NCBI GenBank assembly: GCA_023525715.1
Contig: CM042013.1
Span: 81,568,994-81,632,993, forward strand
Length of the DNA: 64,000 nucleotides
DNA from: Cichorium intybus
Taxonomy: Eukaryota; Streptophyta; Magnoliopsida; Asterales; Asteraceae
Reading direction: 5' to 3'
In this document: positions 49,915 to 59,231 of the stretch, in pieces
Layout of the letters: the number at the start of each line of letters is the position of its first letter
Numbering within the stretch: position 1 is the first letter of the stretch
Program-made: the position numbers and the translations under genes
The notes under the pieces: generated by a model
What the model saw: only the letters and a program-made list of their open reading frames with translations
The model's database searches: none
What the model was told of the DNA's origin: nothing

Positions 49915-50060
49915 AGGTCAGCTCAAAAACCTGTTAGTAGAACTTCTATTCCATTGCAATGGTTCTAGATTTGAATTGTTTCTCAGATCTAGTATTCCGC
50001 AACCGTTGCAAATCTCTATTGCTCGTTTTACTGCAAATATCCTGTTCAAATCTATTCAAG

Positions 50061-51677
50061 ATGATTGATTCCACAGCAACTTATGCCAATATGCTCAACT
50101 ATGCAAACCTCATTGGTTCTGCAACCAAAGCTCCTGTTCTAGTAACTTCTTACTATGATTACTGGGCTGGAAGAATGAAGGATTATCTAATTGGACTTGA
50201 TAAAGACTTATGGAGGTCTGTGACTGAAGGTCCACATACAGACATTGTTGGTCGTTTTCTAGTCCCCGATGGAGAAGAAGCTGTAGTACTTAATGCAGCA
50301 AATATGAAGAAACTTGAAAATGATGAAAGGGCCATGCGTGAACTACGAAGTGGACTAGGTCCTGATGTCAGCCATCATATTGCCGATGCGAAGTCGGCCA
50401 AAGAGATGTGGGATAATCTCGAACTTCGTTTTGGAAGAGATAAGATTCTTCACACCAGCAAGGTTCAAGAAATTCTGGCAGACTTCAGGAACTTCAAACA
50501 AGAAGAAAATGAATCTCTCGAAGCATGCTATGAACGTCTCAGTAACATGATCTACACCCTAGACAATTATGGGGAGACACGAAGCCAACAGGAGATCAAC
50601 ATTAAATTTATTTACAATCTTCGCAAAAAATGGAGACCAATCATGCTCATGGTTAAATCCTATGAAAATATCAAGAAGTACAAGTTGGCTGCTCTGTATA
50701 ATCTGCTAAAGTCACATGAACCAGATATCATGGGTCGGAGAAGTGAAAACGCTGGATCTGGATCACTTGCCCTTGTTTCAAAAGAAGAAGAAGAAACCAG
50801 TGATGAAGAAATAGCTGCCTATATGGTTGATGACAATGGTGAAACTGTTGCTCTCTATGCTGCTAACAGGCGAAGGTTCAAGAAACCATTCATTAAAAAC
50901 AACTATGGGAAACCTTTTGTCAAGAACTTCAACAAATCAAACTTCAATCCAAAACCCAAACCAGAGATGTTCACTCCGAAGGACGAAAACTCAAAGTCTT
51001 CCGCTCCGAAGTCATCTGAAAAACAGACTTCGGAGTCATCAAAAGAGAGAACAGAAGAGAAAAAGGTTTTTGGTGATTCGGGCTATCACTGTAACTACTG
51101 TCATGGTAAAAATCACTTTGCTAAAGGTTGTATGCTTCGTAAACAAAATGAGAAGAAACCTCAAGTAAAGGATGAAGCATACTATGAAAGAAAATTGGAA
51201 GAAGTAAAGGAAAAGACCAAAGACTTAGCCCTGATGGCTGCTAATGATCATCAAGGATCTTATCAAGTTTGGTCTTCGGACTCGGAAGATGATGAAGTGA
51301 GAAAGCCAACTCATAGTGCTTTCATGGCATATGATGTCGGTAAGAGATTTCTAAAAAGCACTTCTGAGAAGATAGCTGATGAGGAGATGCTGGGCTATGG
51401 ATCAACTGCTGGTCTTGGTTTCAAGACCTCGGAGATGAATGAGATGGTTGATGCTATGAATCCGAAGACCTGGTCTGACGACACTTCGGATGATGATGAG
51501 GAGATATGTCTGATGGCAAATGAAGCACGCCTAACCATTCCTGAGCAGGTATCAAAACTTCTCTCAACTTTTAAAATTCCTACTTCTCAATCAACTCCTA
51601 TCATAAATGAAATAACTCGTGATTGTTCTGTGATGCATAAAATGCTTATTGACCTGAAAAAGGGAGACCCTAGCTAA
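50061..51677 (+). CDS. gag: SIRE-b Gag protein, open, with intact zinc knuckle
   Basis: I place the start at the ATG at 50061 (MIDSTATYANML) because it matches the start in SIRE-a; an in-frame ATG at 49959 lies further up. The frame is open for 538 codons. The capsid-like Copia gag core spans about residues 20-230 (DYLIGLDKDLWRSVTEG, AKEMWDNLELRFGRDK, QEENESLEACYERLSN). A basic linker rich in Lys, Pro, Asn and Ser follows. The CCHC zinc knuckle CNYCHGKNHFAKGC (codons 51090-51131) is complete. An acidic tail follows (SDSEDDEVRKP, TSDDDEEICLM). The frame ends at GDPS just where SIRE-a continues into its long extension, so the 3' end coincides with the deletion that removed pol. It could still package RNA if expressed. 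Confidence 0.88.
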   Translation: MIDSTATYANMLNYANLIGSATKAPVLVTSYYDYWAGRMKDYLIGLDKDLWRSVTEGPHTDIVGRFLVPDGEEAVVLNAANMKKLENDERAMRELRSGLGPDVSHHIADAKSAKEMWDNLELRFGRDKILHTSKVQEILADFRNFKQEENESLEACYERLSNMIYTLDNYGETRSQQEINIKFIYNLRKKWRPIMLMVKSYENIKKYKLAALYNLLKSHEPDIMGRRSENAGSGSLALVSKEEEETSDEEIAAYMVDDNGETVALYAANRRRFKKPFIKNNYGKPFVKNFNKSNFNPKPKPEMFTPKDENSKSSAPKSSEKQTSESSKERTEEKKVFGDSGYHCNYCHGKNHFAKGCMLRKQNEKKPQVKDEAYYERKLEEVKEKTKDLALMAANDHQGSYQVWSSDSEDDEVRKPTHSAFMAYDVGKRFLKSTSEKIADEEMLGYGSTAGLGFKTSEMNEMVDAMNPKTWSDDTSDDDEEICLMANEARLTIPEQVSKLLSTFKIPTSQSTPIINEITRDCSVMHKMLIDLKKGDPS

Positions 51678-52888
51678 TTGCTCTGGGTGAACATATTGTT
51701 CATCCTTCACAAGGGGGAGAATCCGAAGTCCCTGGGTCTCAAGGTGGAGAAACCGCAACCTCCGAAGCCCTTGTAACAACAACAACAACAACAGAACAAC
51801 AACCAACAATCTTGGGTAGACCACCCTTTATTCCTCCAATTCCCTCCAAGGCTGGCCCCATCTTCGGAACCACAATGACAACTGAAGCAGGTGGTTCCAG
51901 TTCTCGGCCTTTGGTGAAAGAAATTAGGATTGCTCCTCATATGGAGCAAGTCAATCGGGAAAGGGAAGAGGAGTACAGGAAGATCCTCGAAATAAACAGG
52001 ATCGCCATTGAAAACCAAACATGGACCGAGGAGTTAATCAAGGCCATCGGTTTCAATGACTTCCATGTTAACAACAGGCTTCCACTTAAGAGCCTTGAAA
52101 CAAAGGATGGCAAAAACCAGCAGCTGGATCTTCCCTACAATCCGAAGACATTCGCCTTTCTGAAGTTTGAAAGGATTGTACCAAAATAAAAGCTGCCAGA
52201 ATACAAGACAAGAAAGGTTGCATTTCATGCAAAGTTCATCCAAGCTCCGAACTATGTATGGAGTGAGAAGAAAATAGTTAAAATAATTTATATCAAGAGA
52301 GGAGAGGAGTATGTAGGTTTTCAGAACCTAAACTTTTTTGTACTTCGGGGTGCAAATGAAGATGAAGAGTCGAAGTTCACCATTGCTGACTTCCCGATTA
52401 TGAATCCTTCGGACTTCATAACTCTTCTTGATATCCTGAAGTTCTCAGCATGCAATGAGTGCGAATATATGGGGGTCTTCGCAACAGCCAAAACTCACAT
52501 CTCCTCCTTCTTTAGAAACTATCTTCTAAGAGTGGCCAGGTTTGATATTACTGTGGCTGAACTCTTCAATCAATCTCTTGCACCCCCACCAACCACAATA
52601 GAAAACTTTGAACATTTGAAGGCTGGGCAAAATGTTGACAAGCCCTGGGGTGTGGTGTTCAAAGGATTGTCCCATGACAATGAAACCATGGTCACTAAAT
52701 TCTTTGATATTGACTTCATGGGTCGTTTCCCTTCGGAGTCTATCAAACAAGTTCTTGCCTTGGTTAACAACCACTTCGTGAACAACTGGCAAGAGAAAAA
52801 GAAAGTGAGAGAACACCTGAACAGGTGGTTGACAGTGAGGCACACTTTGAAGCAGGCCTACAAGAAACACTACCGACAACAAAGATAG
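51674..52888 (+). pseudogene. SIRE-b 3' ORF of unknown function
   Basis: One frame runs 405 codons to the stop just before the PPT, broken by a single TAA at 52187-52189. It begins with a Gly/Glu/Thr-rich segment (HPSQGGESEVPGSQGGE, then a run of Thr codons), then Pro-rich PPFIPPIPSKAGP. A globular-looking part follows (EEEYRKILEINRIAIENQ, KTFAFLKFERIVPK, VAFHAKFIQAPNYVWSEK, EEYVGFQNLNFFVLRG, LDILKFSACNECEYMGVF, ISSFFRNYLLRVARFDITV) and a basic C-terminus. I see no signal peptide or membrane segment and no known domain. Its position is that of the extra, 'env-like' ORF reported in some SIRE elements, but envelope character is not visible. No ATG opens the frame, so expression may rely on a subgenomic or spliced RNA, or it is degenerate. 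Confidence 0.6.
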
Positions 52889-52908
52889 GGTTCGGATGCA
52901 CTTCACAC

Positions 52909-52919
52909 AAAGGGGGAGA
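52909..52919 (+). other. Polypurine tract of SIRE-b
   Basis: AAAGGGGGAGA directly precedes the 3' LTR (one T between). Confidence 0.88.
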
Positions 52920-52920
52920 T

Positions 52921-53259
52921 TGTTGAGCCTATTTGTGCTGAAGTGCCCAACCATCCGAAGTCCTCCTGCCCATGTCTCCGAAGTAATAAAGAAATAGAAG
53001 ACCCCGAAGTCTGAAGACTCCGAAGTGTAATACATGGAGGATCCGAAGACTTCACAGCCTGTCAACATTTTGTGTGTACGCATATAGTACAATACGTGGT
53101 GCATGAATCTCTTATCCTATCGGGTAGTACACTGATAGGATATTCTCTGTAAAAGGTTGTACTATGCGTATCACTAATTTAGTATAAATATCAGTGATAC
53201 CATACCGTGTAGAATGCGAGATAGTGAGATTACAAAATAGAAAAACTCATTTGTAAAAC
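52921..53259 (+). repeat. 3' LTR of SIRE-b, left part
   Basis: It matches 49412-49750. It ends with the TSD copy AAAAC (53255-53259) of the inserted Athila-like element. Confidence 0.93.
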
Positions 53260-54392
53260 TGACAACGCCTAGTAATATCACAAATTTTAGTCGTTGTTGA
53301 GCCCTATTCTTAATGAAATTATATCATATATATTGTGGTATACTCACTTTTCGTGACAGTACTTGTTTGGAAGAAAATAATGAAAACAGGGACTAAAAGC
53401 GTGCAAATTGGAGGAAGTTTGAAGAAGAAGGCAAAATCAGGAAAATGTGTACGCGCGCCGCGGACATCACAAAATCACGACGCGGATATAAGGCGGTGGA
53501 ACAAATTCAAATGCCGATAAAACAGGGATAAGCCAGCACGCGCGACGCGGGATCCACTTATGCGCGGCGCGGCTGCGGGAAATTTGCAACTATAAATAGA
53601 GGCTTTTTCAGCCGAAAACCCTAGCAAAGACACGGTGGAAAATCGACCTGAAGGCTCTTTGACTCCGTGATTAAGCTTCAGCAACGTCTTATTTGGTATT
53701 TTTATGTTTTAGAATTTAATTTCATTTAGTTAACAGTTAGCATTAGTGGCTAGGGTCTTTGGGAGTGACAACCACTGACCTTGAGCATTTTAGTTTACTG
53801 TTTTTCAGTGTTGGTTACTGTATTGGATCAGTGGAATTCGTTTTTGGTTTATGAAAATCATTTGGTTACAAGTAATCTTGGTTTTTCTGTGTTTTATGCT
53901 TTCTATTGGATTGTTCTTGTTTGATTGGTGTTTGGATGTTTGTTTTGACCTTGTTTGGACTGATTCCTTTGCTGATTTCAGTAGCCAACTAGGTTAGCTT
54001 TTTAGGGTTGAGCTTTAGCCAGTGACTGTTCCATTGGACCTTAGTTATTGGTTTAGTTTATGCCTCGTTTTGGTTTATGTTTGTTTTGTTTGTTTGTGTG
54101 CCTTTGTTTACTTCTGGATTAGAGATGTACTTCTGATTTCAGAAAGTGACTAGGTTTGGTTTGAAGTGTAGCTTAGTCTATACTTGTTTTGAGATTGTTT
54201 GGTTTAAGTTTTCTGGGTTTAGTAGTCAAAAGCTTAGAAACTAGGTCCTCTGACTATAGCGTGACACTATAGTTGGTAATCTGTCACCTATCTTGACCAC
54301 GTAACTCCTGCGAATCGACCCTGACTACCACTGTACTAGTGTGTGTTAGGTAATTCTCTTATTTTTGACCGCACGACGACCTAGGCGTGTCA
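53260..54392 (+). repeat. 5' LTR of Athila-like element
   Basis: It begins TGACAACGCCTAGTAATATC and ends CCTAGGCGTGTCA; the two ends share inverted TGACA/TGTCA and CGCCTAG/CTAGGCG. Confidence 0.95.
53451..53598 (+). promoter_or_regulatory. LTR promoter: CG-rich motif array and TATA box
   Basis: ACGCGCGCCGCGG (53451-53463), ACGACGCGG (53477-53485), ACGCGCGACGCGG (53538-53550) and TGCGCGGCGCGGC (53561-53573) lead to TATAAATA (53591-53598), followed by GAGGC. The 3' LTR has the same array with TATAAATA at 59563-59570. The TATA role is well founded on position and sequence; the array's role is inferred. Confidence 0.7.
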
Positions 54393-54397
54393 AATTG

Positions 54398-54415
54398 TGG
54401 CGCCGTTGCCGGGGA
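54398..54415 (+). other. Primer binding site, Asp-tRNA type
   Basis: TGGCGCCGTTGCCGGGGA lies 5 bp after the LTR. This is the classic Athila/Tat primer site. Confidence 0.93.
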
Positions 54416-54519
54416 GTTGTGAGCTTAAGATTAGGTGATTTGTAGGAACTTTAGTTTCTGATTTTTTGTGAGTTTCATTTAGTTAGTATTTTGCTTTTTC
54501 GGGCGTGTTGCACTAGTGC

Positions 54520-56532
54520 ATGCGTACCTGTAGGGGTGAGCAATTATCCCCTTTGTATTTTGACCCTGAGATTGAACGAACTGCGTGCAAAATCCGTGCA
54601 CGTAGGCGTTCCAATATCATGAGTTTTAGTAACATCAGTAGTAGTCCAGAGCATGTTGCCCAGGAGCCCTCGGGTGAGGCAACGGGGATGTCTTTTATTC
54701 CCCTGGTTTCGGAGTTTAATTTCGGGAGCACGAGTGCGTCTGGTGATGCAGTTTCAGCCCCTGCACCTATACCATCATGCACTCCGCCATCGATTCCACC
54801 ATTTCAACCGATATCCCAACCACAATCCACAAATCCATTTACATCTGCTATGTCCTGGGGAGCGCCGACCCGTGATGGCACCCCAGTATCTAGACAGCAG
54901 ACACCCGTTTCACAACCAATTTCACAACCACAACACGTACTTCTTAAACCTCAAACCACATTTCAACCTACACAACCACAACAATACCAGCAACCTCCTC
55001 AGCAACAGTACCAGTATCAAGAGGCAGAGGAGAGATACGATGAGGAAGATGAAGGATGGGTTCCACCAGCACCACAGCAGCCATGGAACCGAGGTCGAGG
55101 ACCTCCAAGAAGAGCACAGCAACATCAACCATTACAAGGTCAGCAGGGATATAACGATCAGCATTTTTACGGTAATCCTGCTCAACCTTTACACTTCGCA
55201 CAACCGAGGAGGCAATCGGTTGCATCACACTTCCAGCCACGGGAGTATGATGACTCATCGCCAATTTATATTCCTGACAATATTGAATCTCAAGTTGAAA
55301 TAAGACCTCAACTGTTAGGAATATTACCAGAGTTTTGGGGGTACAAGCAGGATGACCCGTACAATCATCTGTATGAATTTATAGCGATTGCAAATGCTAA
55401 CACTCCTAGAAATACTAATAGGAACATCTTTAGGCTTAAGTTATTCCCATTCACTCTTAAAGACAAAGCCAAGTATTGGTTTACATCTTTACCATCAAAT
55501 AGTATCACCACATGGGACCAACTCAAAGCCAAATTCCTACAAGAATTCTATCCGGCGAGCAAAACAACGGAGATTAGGAGGGTTATTCAGGACTTTCAGC
55601 AGAAGCCCGGAGAGGCTTTTCACGAATCATTCGATCGACTAAAGGAGTTATTGCGATCCTGCCCACATCACGAGGTGCCTAAATGGCAGTTAGTGAAACT
55701 CTTCTTTGAAGGAGTGAGCGAAACACATCAACCAAAAGTGGACGAGGAAGTCCAGGAAGGAAAGCAGTCGACTATAGCAGGAATCAAGCAAAAGAAGAAA
55801 GATAAGAAAGGAAAGAAAAAGCAGGAAGCACCTAAAACGATAGGGCCATCAATGAACCAACCTCTGTGGGATGAACTTAAGGACGCTCCTGAGGATACTA
55901 GAATTCTTCAAGAAATGTGCGAAAGAAATGGAAAAAGTAAGATGCCCACACCGGACACTGTTAGATTGACAATTAAGGCAAGCGAGGCACTGTTGGGAAC
56001 ACTGCCCAAAAAGGAAAAGGATCCTGGATCACCATTGATCACTACTACTATAGGAGATGTGGTCATTCGGAATACCTTGTTGGACTTGGGAGCAAGTGTA
56101 AATGTGATACTGGGGTATTTGTATGACAAGTACAAGAATGAAGAACTAGAACCAGCAAAGATAGTGCTGCACCTGGCTGACCAGTCAACAAAGGTATCCC
56201 GAGGAAAATTTACCAATGTCATAGTAAAAGTTGGGTACTTCTTTTATCCTGTAGATTTCCTAGTCATGGAGTATGAAAGTTTGGAGGACGCGCCTGCGCT
56301 CATATTAGGACGCCCATTTCTAGCTACGGCTGGCGCTGTGATTGACTGCAAGACGGGAGATTTGGACATCTCTTTTGGGACGCGAAAAAGAAGGCTGAAT
56401 ATGTTTGGAAGCCATGTATCTTTACCTCCAGGAAACAATGAGAAACAATTGGACAGAAGTGTGCTAATGGAGCCTGAGATTAGGAACAACGGGAAAATAT
56501 GGACGCAAGCTGGAGAAGAAGGAAAAGAATAA
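54520..56532 (+). CDS. gag-pro: Athila-type Gag-protease, open 670-codon frame
   Basis: I take the first ATG (54520) because the next residues LSPLYFDPEIERT resemble the usual Athila gag start. Residues 80-240 are Pro/Gln-rich and disordered-looking. The gag core is at about 265-400 (LPEFWGYKQDDPYNHLYEF, NIFRLKLFPFTLKDKAKYW, SITTWDQLKAKFLQEFYP, FHESFDRLKELLRSCP). The gag C-terminal part and any zinc knuckle are missing; a Lys-rich stretch (KQKKKDKKGKKKQE, 423-436) joins it to protease. The protease has the active-site DLGASVN (522-528, nt 56083-56103) and the ILGRPFL loop (595-601). The frame is intact, which is unusual in this window. Gag would assemble particles and protease would cleave it, but pol enzymes must come from elsewhere. 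Confidence 0.9.
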   Translation: MRTCRGEQLSPLYFDPEIERTACKIRARRRSNIMSFSNISSSPEHVAQEPSGEATGMSFIPLVSEFNFGSTSASGDAVSAPAPIPSCTPPSIPPFQPISQPQSTNPFTSAMSWGAPTRDGTPVSRQQTPVSQPISQPQHVLLKPQTTFQPTQPQQYQQPPQQQYQYQEAEERYDEEDEGWVPPAPQQPWNRGRGPPRRAQQHQPLQGQQGYNDQHFYGNPAQPLHFAQPRRQSVASHFQPREYDDSSPIYIPDNIESQVEIRPQLLGILPEFWGYKQDDPYNHLYEFIAIANANTPRNTNRNIFRLKLFPFTLKDKAKYWFTSLPSNSITTWDQLKAKFLQEFYPASKTTEIRRVIQDFQQKPGEAFHESFDRLKELLRSCPHHEVPKWQLVKLFFEGVSETHQPKVDEEVQEGKQSTIAGIKQKKKDKKGKKKQEAPKTIGPSMNQPLWDELKDAPEDTRILQEMCERNGKSKMPTPDTVRLTIKASEALLGTLPKKEKDPGSPLITTTIGDVVIRNTLLDLGASVNVILGYLYDKYKNEELEPAKIVLHLADQSTKVSRGKFTNVIVKVGYFFYPVDFLVMEYESLEDAPALILGRPFLATAGAVIDCKTGDLDISFGTRKRRLNMFGSHVSLPPGNNEKQLDRSVLMEPEIRNNGKIWTQAGEEGKE

Positions 56533-56811
56533 ATTTTAAGAGAAACTAAGGAGCACCCGTTGTCCACTATTGACAAGGAGCAGCTGCTGGATATGATGGA
56601 AATGCTAGAGGCAAGACATCAACAGTATGAAAAAGAATCAAGAGAAAGGGAAGCAAAAGTCTTCAAGCTTCTAGAATCGCAGCAGCAATGGATTAATGGA
56701 GTGAGTGATAGGATGACTCAACTCACATCCTTAATGTCAATGATGGCCCATAATTTCATACCAGGGTTCAAGCAGATGTCATCAGGAGTTCAAGACGAAG
56801 AATATGAATAG
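56533..56811 (+). CDS. Short Gln/Glu-rich coiled-coil-like ORF after protease
   Basis: In the same frame as gag-protease, directly after TAA (56530-56532). It reads LLDMMEMLEARHQQYEKESR and EREAKVFKLLESQQQWINGV, then SDRMTQLTSLMSMMAHNF. The first part suggests a coiled coil. It has an in-frame start option only through a non-ATG codon near 56560. It may be a remnant of the sequence after pol, or be made by readthrough. No known domain is seen. Confidence 0.5.
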   Translation: MLRETKEHPLSTIDKEQLLDMMEMLEARHQQYEKESREREAKVFKLLESQQQWINGVSDRMTQLTSLMSMMAHNFIPGFKQMSSGVQDEEYE

Positions 56812-56827
56812 GAATGTCACGTCTGGC

Positions 56828-56866
56828 TGAAGACGTTAAACTTAGCGCTTGTTGGGAAGCAACCCA
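56828..56866 (+). other. Conserved Athila/Tat post-pol non-coding motif
   Basis: The segment GACGTTAAACTTAGCGCTTG (56833-56852) followed by TTGGGAAGCAACCCA is a phrase I recognise as conserved right after pol in Athila-like plant Gypsy elements. Its presence shows that the element's 3' half is kept while RT-integrase is deleted. Confidence 0.7.
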
Positions 56867-57130
56867 TCGTGTCATAGAATAGGTTTTATATTTCTTAGAA
56901 TTAATTAGGAAAAACATCATCATTAATTGCAGGTACTAGCGGTCTAAGGCAAGTGTGGGGTTGTGTGAAGAATTTGAAAATTTTAATGACCACGCCGCGG
57001 TTTGTTCATATACGCACCGCGTGATCGTAAACCAACCCAATGCGCAGGGGTTGATTTGGGGATACGCGCGTTGCGGGTTGTACATTTGCACGACGCGGCC
57101 ATCGATCGGTCGGAATTCCTTGATAAAAAG

Positions 57131-58325
57131 ATGTCGTTCAGATTGGATCACGAGTTTCTTCAGTTTCCAGAGGGACCAGCCAGCTCAGTAGAGTACCGAT
57201 CACGTAGAGACGCCCTCATCAGTCGCCGGGTTCTCGAGGCGACAGTCATCGATAGAGACATCCTACGAGACGTGGGGCTCTGGGGTGAGATTGAGCCGTT
57301 TTTGCATCGTACCTGGACCCATGGGGACGCTTCATTTACATGTCGGGGCTGGGATAGGCTCATGGCTACCGAGAAGGACACAGTTTATACCGAGCTTCTT
57401 TTGGAGTTCCTGTCTACGGTTCGTTTTTCACCAGGGTCGACGGAGCCTAGTGCCAGGTTGATATGGTTTCGATTGGGGGGTGTGCACAGGGAGTGCAACC
57501 TCCGGGAGTTCGGGAGGCGTACCGGTATATATACGGAGGCGGACCTGCAGCACCGCCACTTCACGCAGTTCCTTACAGCGTGCGTTCAGGGGCAACCCGA
57601 GAGGGCTGCCAACGCAGAGGTTTGGGCACCATTGTCCAACATTTTCTATGAGGCGGGGACCTCCAGGGAGAGCCATCTCCGTGATCCACTCCACCGTCTC
57701 ATGCACCGTATCGTCTCTGCCTCCATCATGCAGCGGGAGGGGGCGAGAAGGTGTCGGGGGAGGACATGACATACCTCTGGGTCCTTCTCGACCCCTCCAG
57801 GTTCCTCCACCTCCCATTCGCCCTAGCCGTTGCCTTGTCCACCTGTGCGACGGGTGCGTCTGCCAGCAGTCCATTGGCCCGTAGGTACTTCATCACCCGC
57901 CTGGCCCGGTCATACCGGATCCTCACCGCCCGCACTGTCGCTTCTTTGACCGCTTTACCTCCATCTCGCACTACGGAGCAAGCATTGGAGAATATGGGGC
58001 TCATCGAGCAGCAGCGCCCGGGACAGTTTGTGAGGGTGGCGACAGAGGCTGTTTAGGGTCCCCTGCCAGCGTATGCTCAGCCTGGCAGGAGACGCAGGAG
58101 GCAGCCCGCACCAGCAGAGCCAGCACCACAGCCACAACAGCAGGAGGATCCATCGGCTATCCACCGATTGGAGACCAGGGTCGCCAGGATGGAGGACCAG
58201 TTAGAGTGGATCGGGGAGGTGCTTCTACAGATCGCATCGGCACAGGGCCAGCAGACCCGACCATTCCCAGCCAGAGCCCATGACCATGAGGCTGGACCCT
58301 CCAGGCCACCAGGTGGCACTCGATG
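57131..58325 (+). pseudogene. Env-position ORF of Athila-like element (ATHILA ORF1-type)
   Basis: It starts at MSFRLDHEFLQFPEGPASS. Recognisable features of the plant ATHILA ORF1-type protein are a basic start (RSRRDALISRRVLEATVIDR), LWGEIEPFLHRTW, VYTELLLEFLSTVRF, IWFRLGGVHRECNLREFGRR and TGIYTEADL. A frameshift at about 57745-57755 moves reading to the frame holding VSGEDMTYLWVLLDPSRF and LARRYFITRLARSYRIL. A TAG at 58054-58056 breaks a tail with PAPAEPAPQPQQQ and a coiled-coil-like RLETRVARMEDQLEWIGEVL. It is GC-rich compared with its neighbours. Its role is unknown; it is not a proven envelope protein. CG-rich motifs lie directly upstream. Confidence 0.75.
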
Positions 58326-59217
58326 TATTCTTTTTCTTTTTCATTTTTGGGATATATGTACTGTATCTATGATACACTTTTATCTTTTGCTTGTTTATAT
58401 TTTATCTGTTATGTTTGCATTTAATGTTTTGTTGAGTCATGCATATTATACCAAATGGGAAGGAGTTGTCTCAGACAAGTGTGGGGTCACCGTGCCCCTT
58501 CACTTGTCTTGACCACCGGCGTGTTTACTGTTGCGCTACAACTCCAGAATGCGAAATCAAGGACCTTTTTGTTCGTAATTTGTACCTGTGATACCGAGTA
58601 CCAACCAAGCAATCTACCGTCCAAAGGGTAACTCTTTCTCCCTTGTTCTAACTAATTTTTTGTACAACGGGGATGTTGTACGGGTTTAAGTGTGGGGTGT
58701 GGACGGTCGAAAGAGTATTTTTTGAAATTTTTGCGAGAAATGATCAATTTTCAAAATTTTAGCAATATTTTTCAAAATTTTATTAGATTATAATTTTGAA
58801 ATGGATAATTTGTGACTCTCTATAGCACTAGTATTTTTCAAGAGATACTATGTAGTTGTAATCATGCTAGTAGTTTAGTCAAACAAGTTGAGTTTTAGGA
58901 GTTAGACGATTGGAATGTTTTAGGATTGGAATTTAGGAAGGATTTATCAATCTGTGGCCTTTGTTGTTCGAGCCGGTAGTTCCTTAATGGCCTTTAGAAT
59001 CTGAATGAGTAAGTACACTTTATTGTGGACAGAAAATTTGTAATCAAGGGTTCTCTAGAAAGCCATAAATTCCAAAGAGCATTTTGATTATGTTTTCACG
59101 AACTATCTCGCCCTAACTCATAAAGCAATAAACTTTGAAACTGAACACAGTCAAAAATTATTTGAGTCTTAGTTAAAATCTATTAAAAACACTCTTGCTT
59201 GGGGACACGCAAGGCAC
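58326..59217 (+). other. 3' non-coding region of Athila-like element
   Basis: The frame of the preceding ORF stays open to about 58512 and would add a hydrophobic stretch (58321-58440), but composition turns T-rich and I treat it as untranslated. Repeats of the PPT-like motif AAGTGTGGGGT are at 58477-58487 (one base shifted) and 58688-58698. The hairpin at 58662-58681 lies here. Confidence 0.6.
58662..58681 (+). other. Conserved hairpin GTACAAC-GGGGAT-GTTGTAC
   Basis: A perfect 7-bp stem with a 6-nt GGGGAT loop, identical in stem and loop to 18071-18090 on the minus strand, in a different Athila-like element. Confidence 0.7.
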
Positions 59218-59231
59218 AAGTGTGGGGTGTT
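59218..59231 (+). other. Polypurine tract of Athila-like element
   Basis: AAGTGTGGGGTGTT abuts the 3' LTR at 59232. Confidence 0.85.

Noticed and set aside
52526..53104. 192-codon minus-strand frame
   Set aside because: It overlaps the SIRE 3' ORF and LTR on the opposite strand and has no domain; a shadow frame.
57428..57874. Minus-strand Arg/Pro-rich frame of 148 codons
   Set aside because: Shadow of the GC-rich env-position ORF; no recognisable protein.
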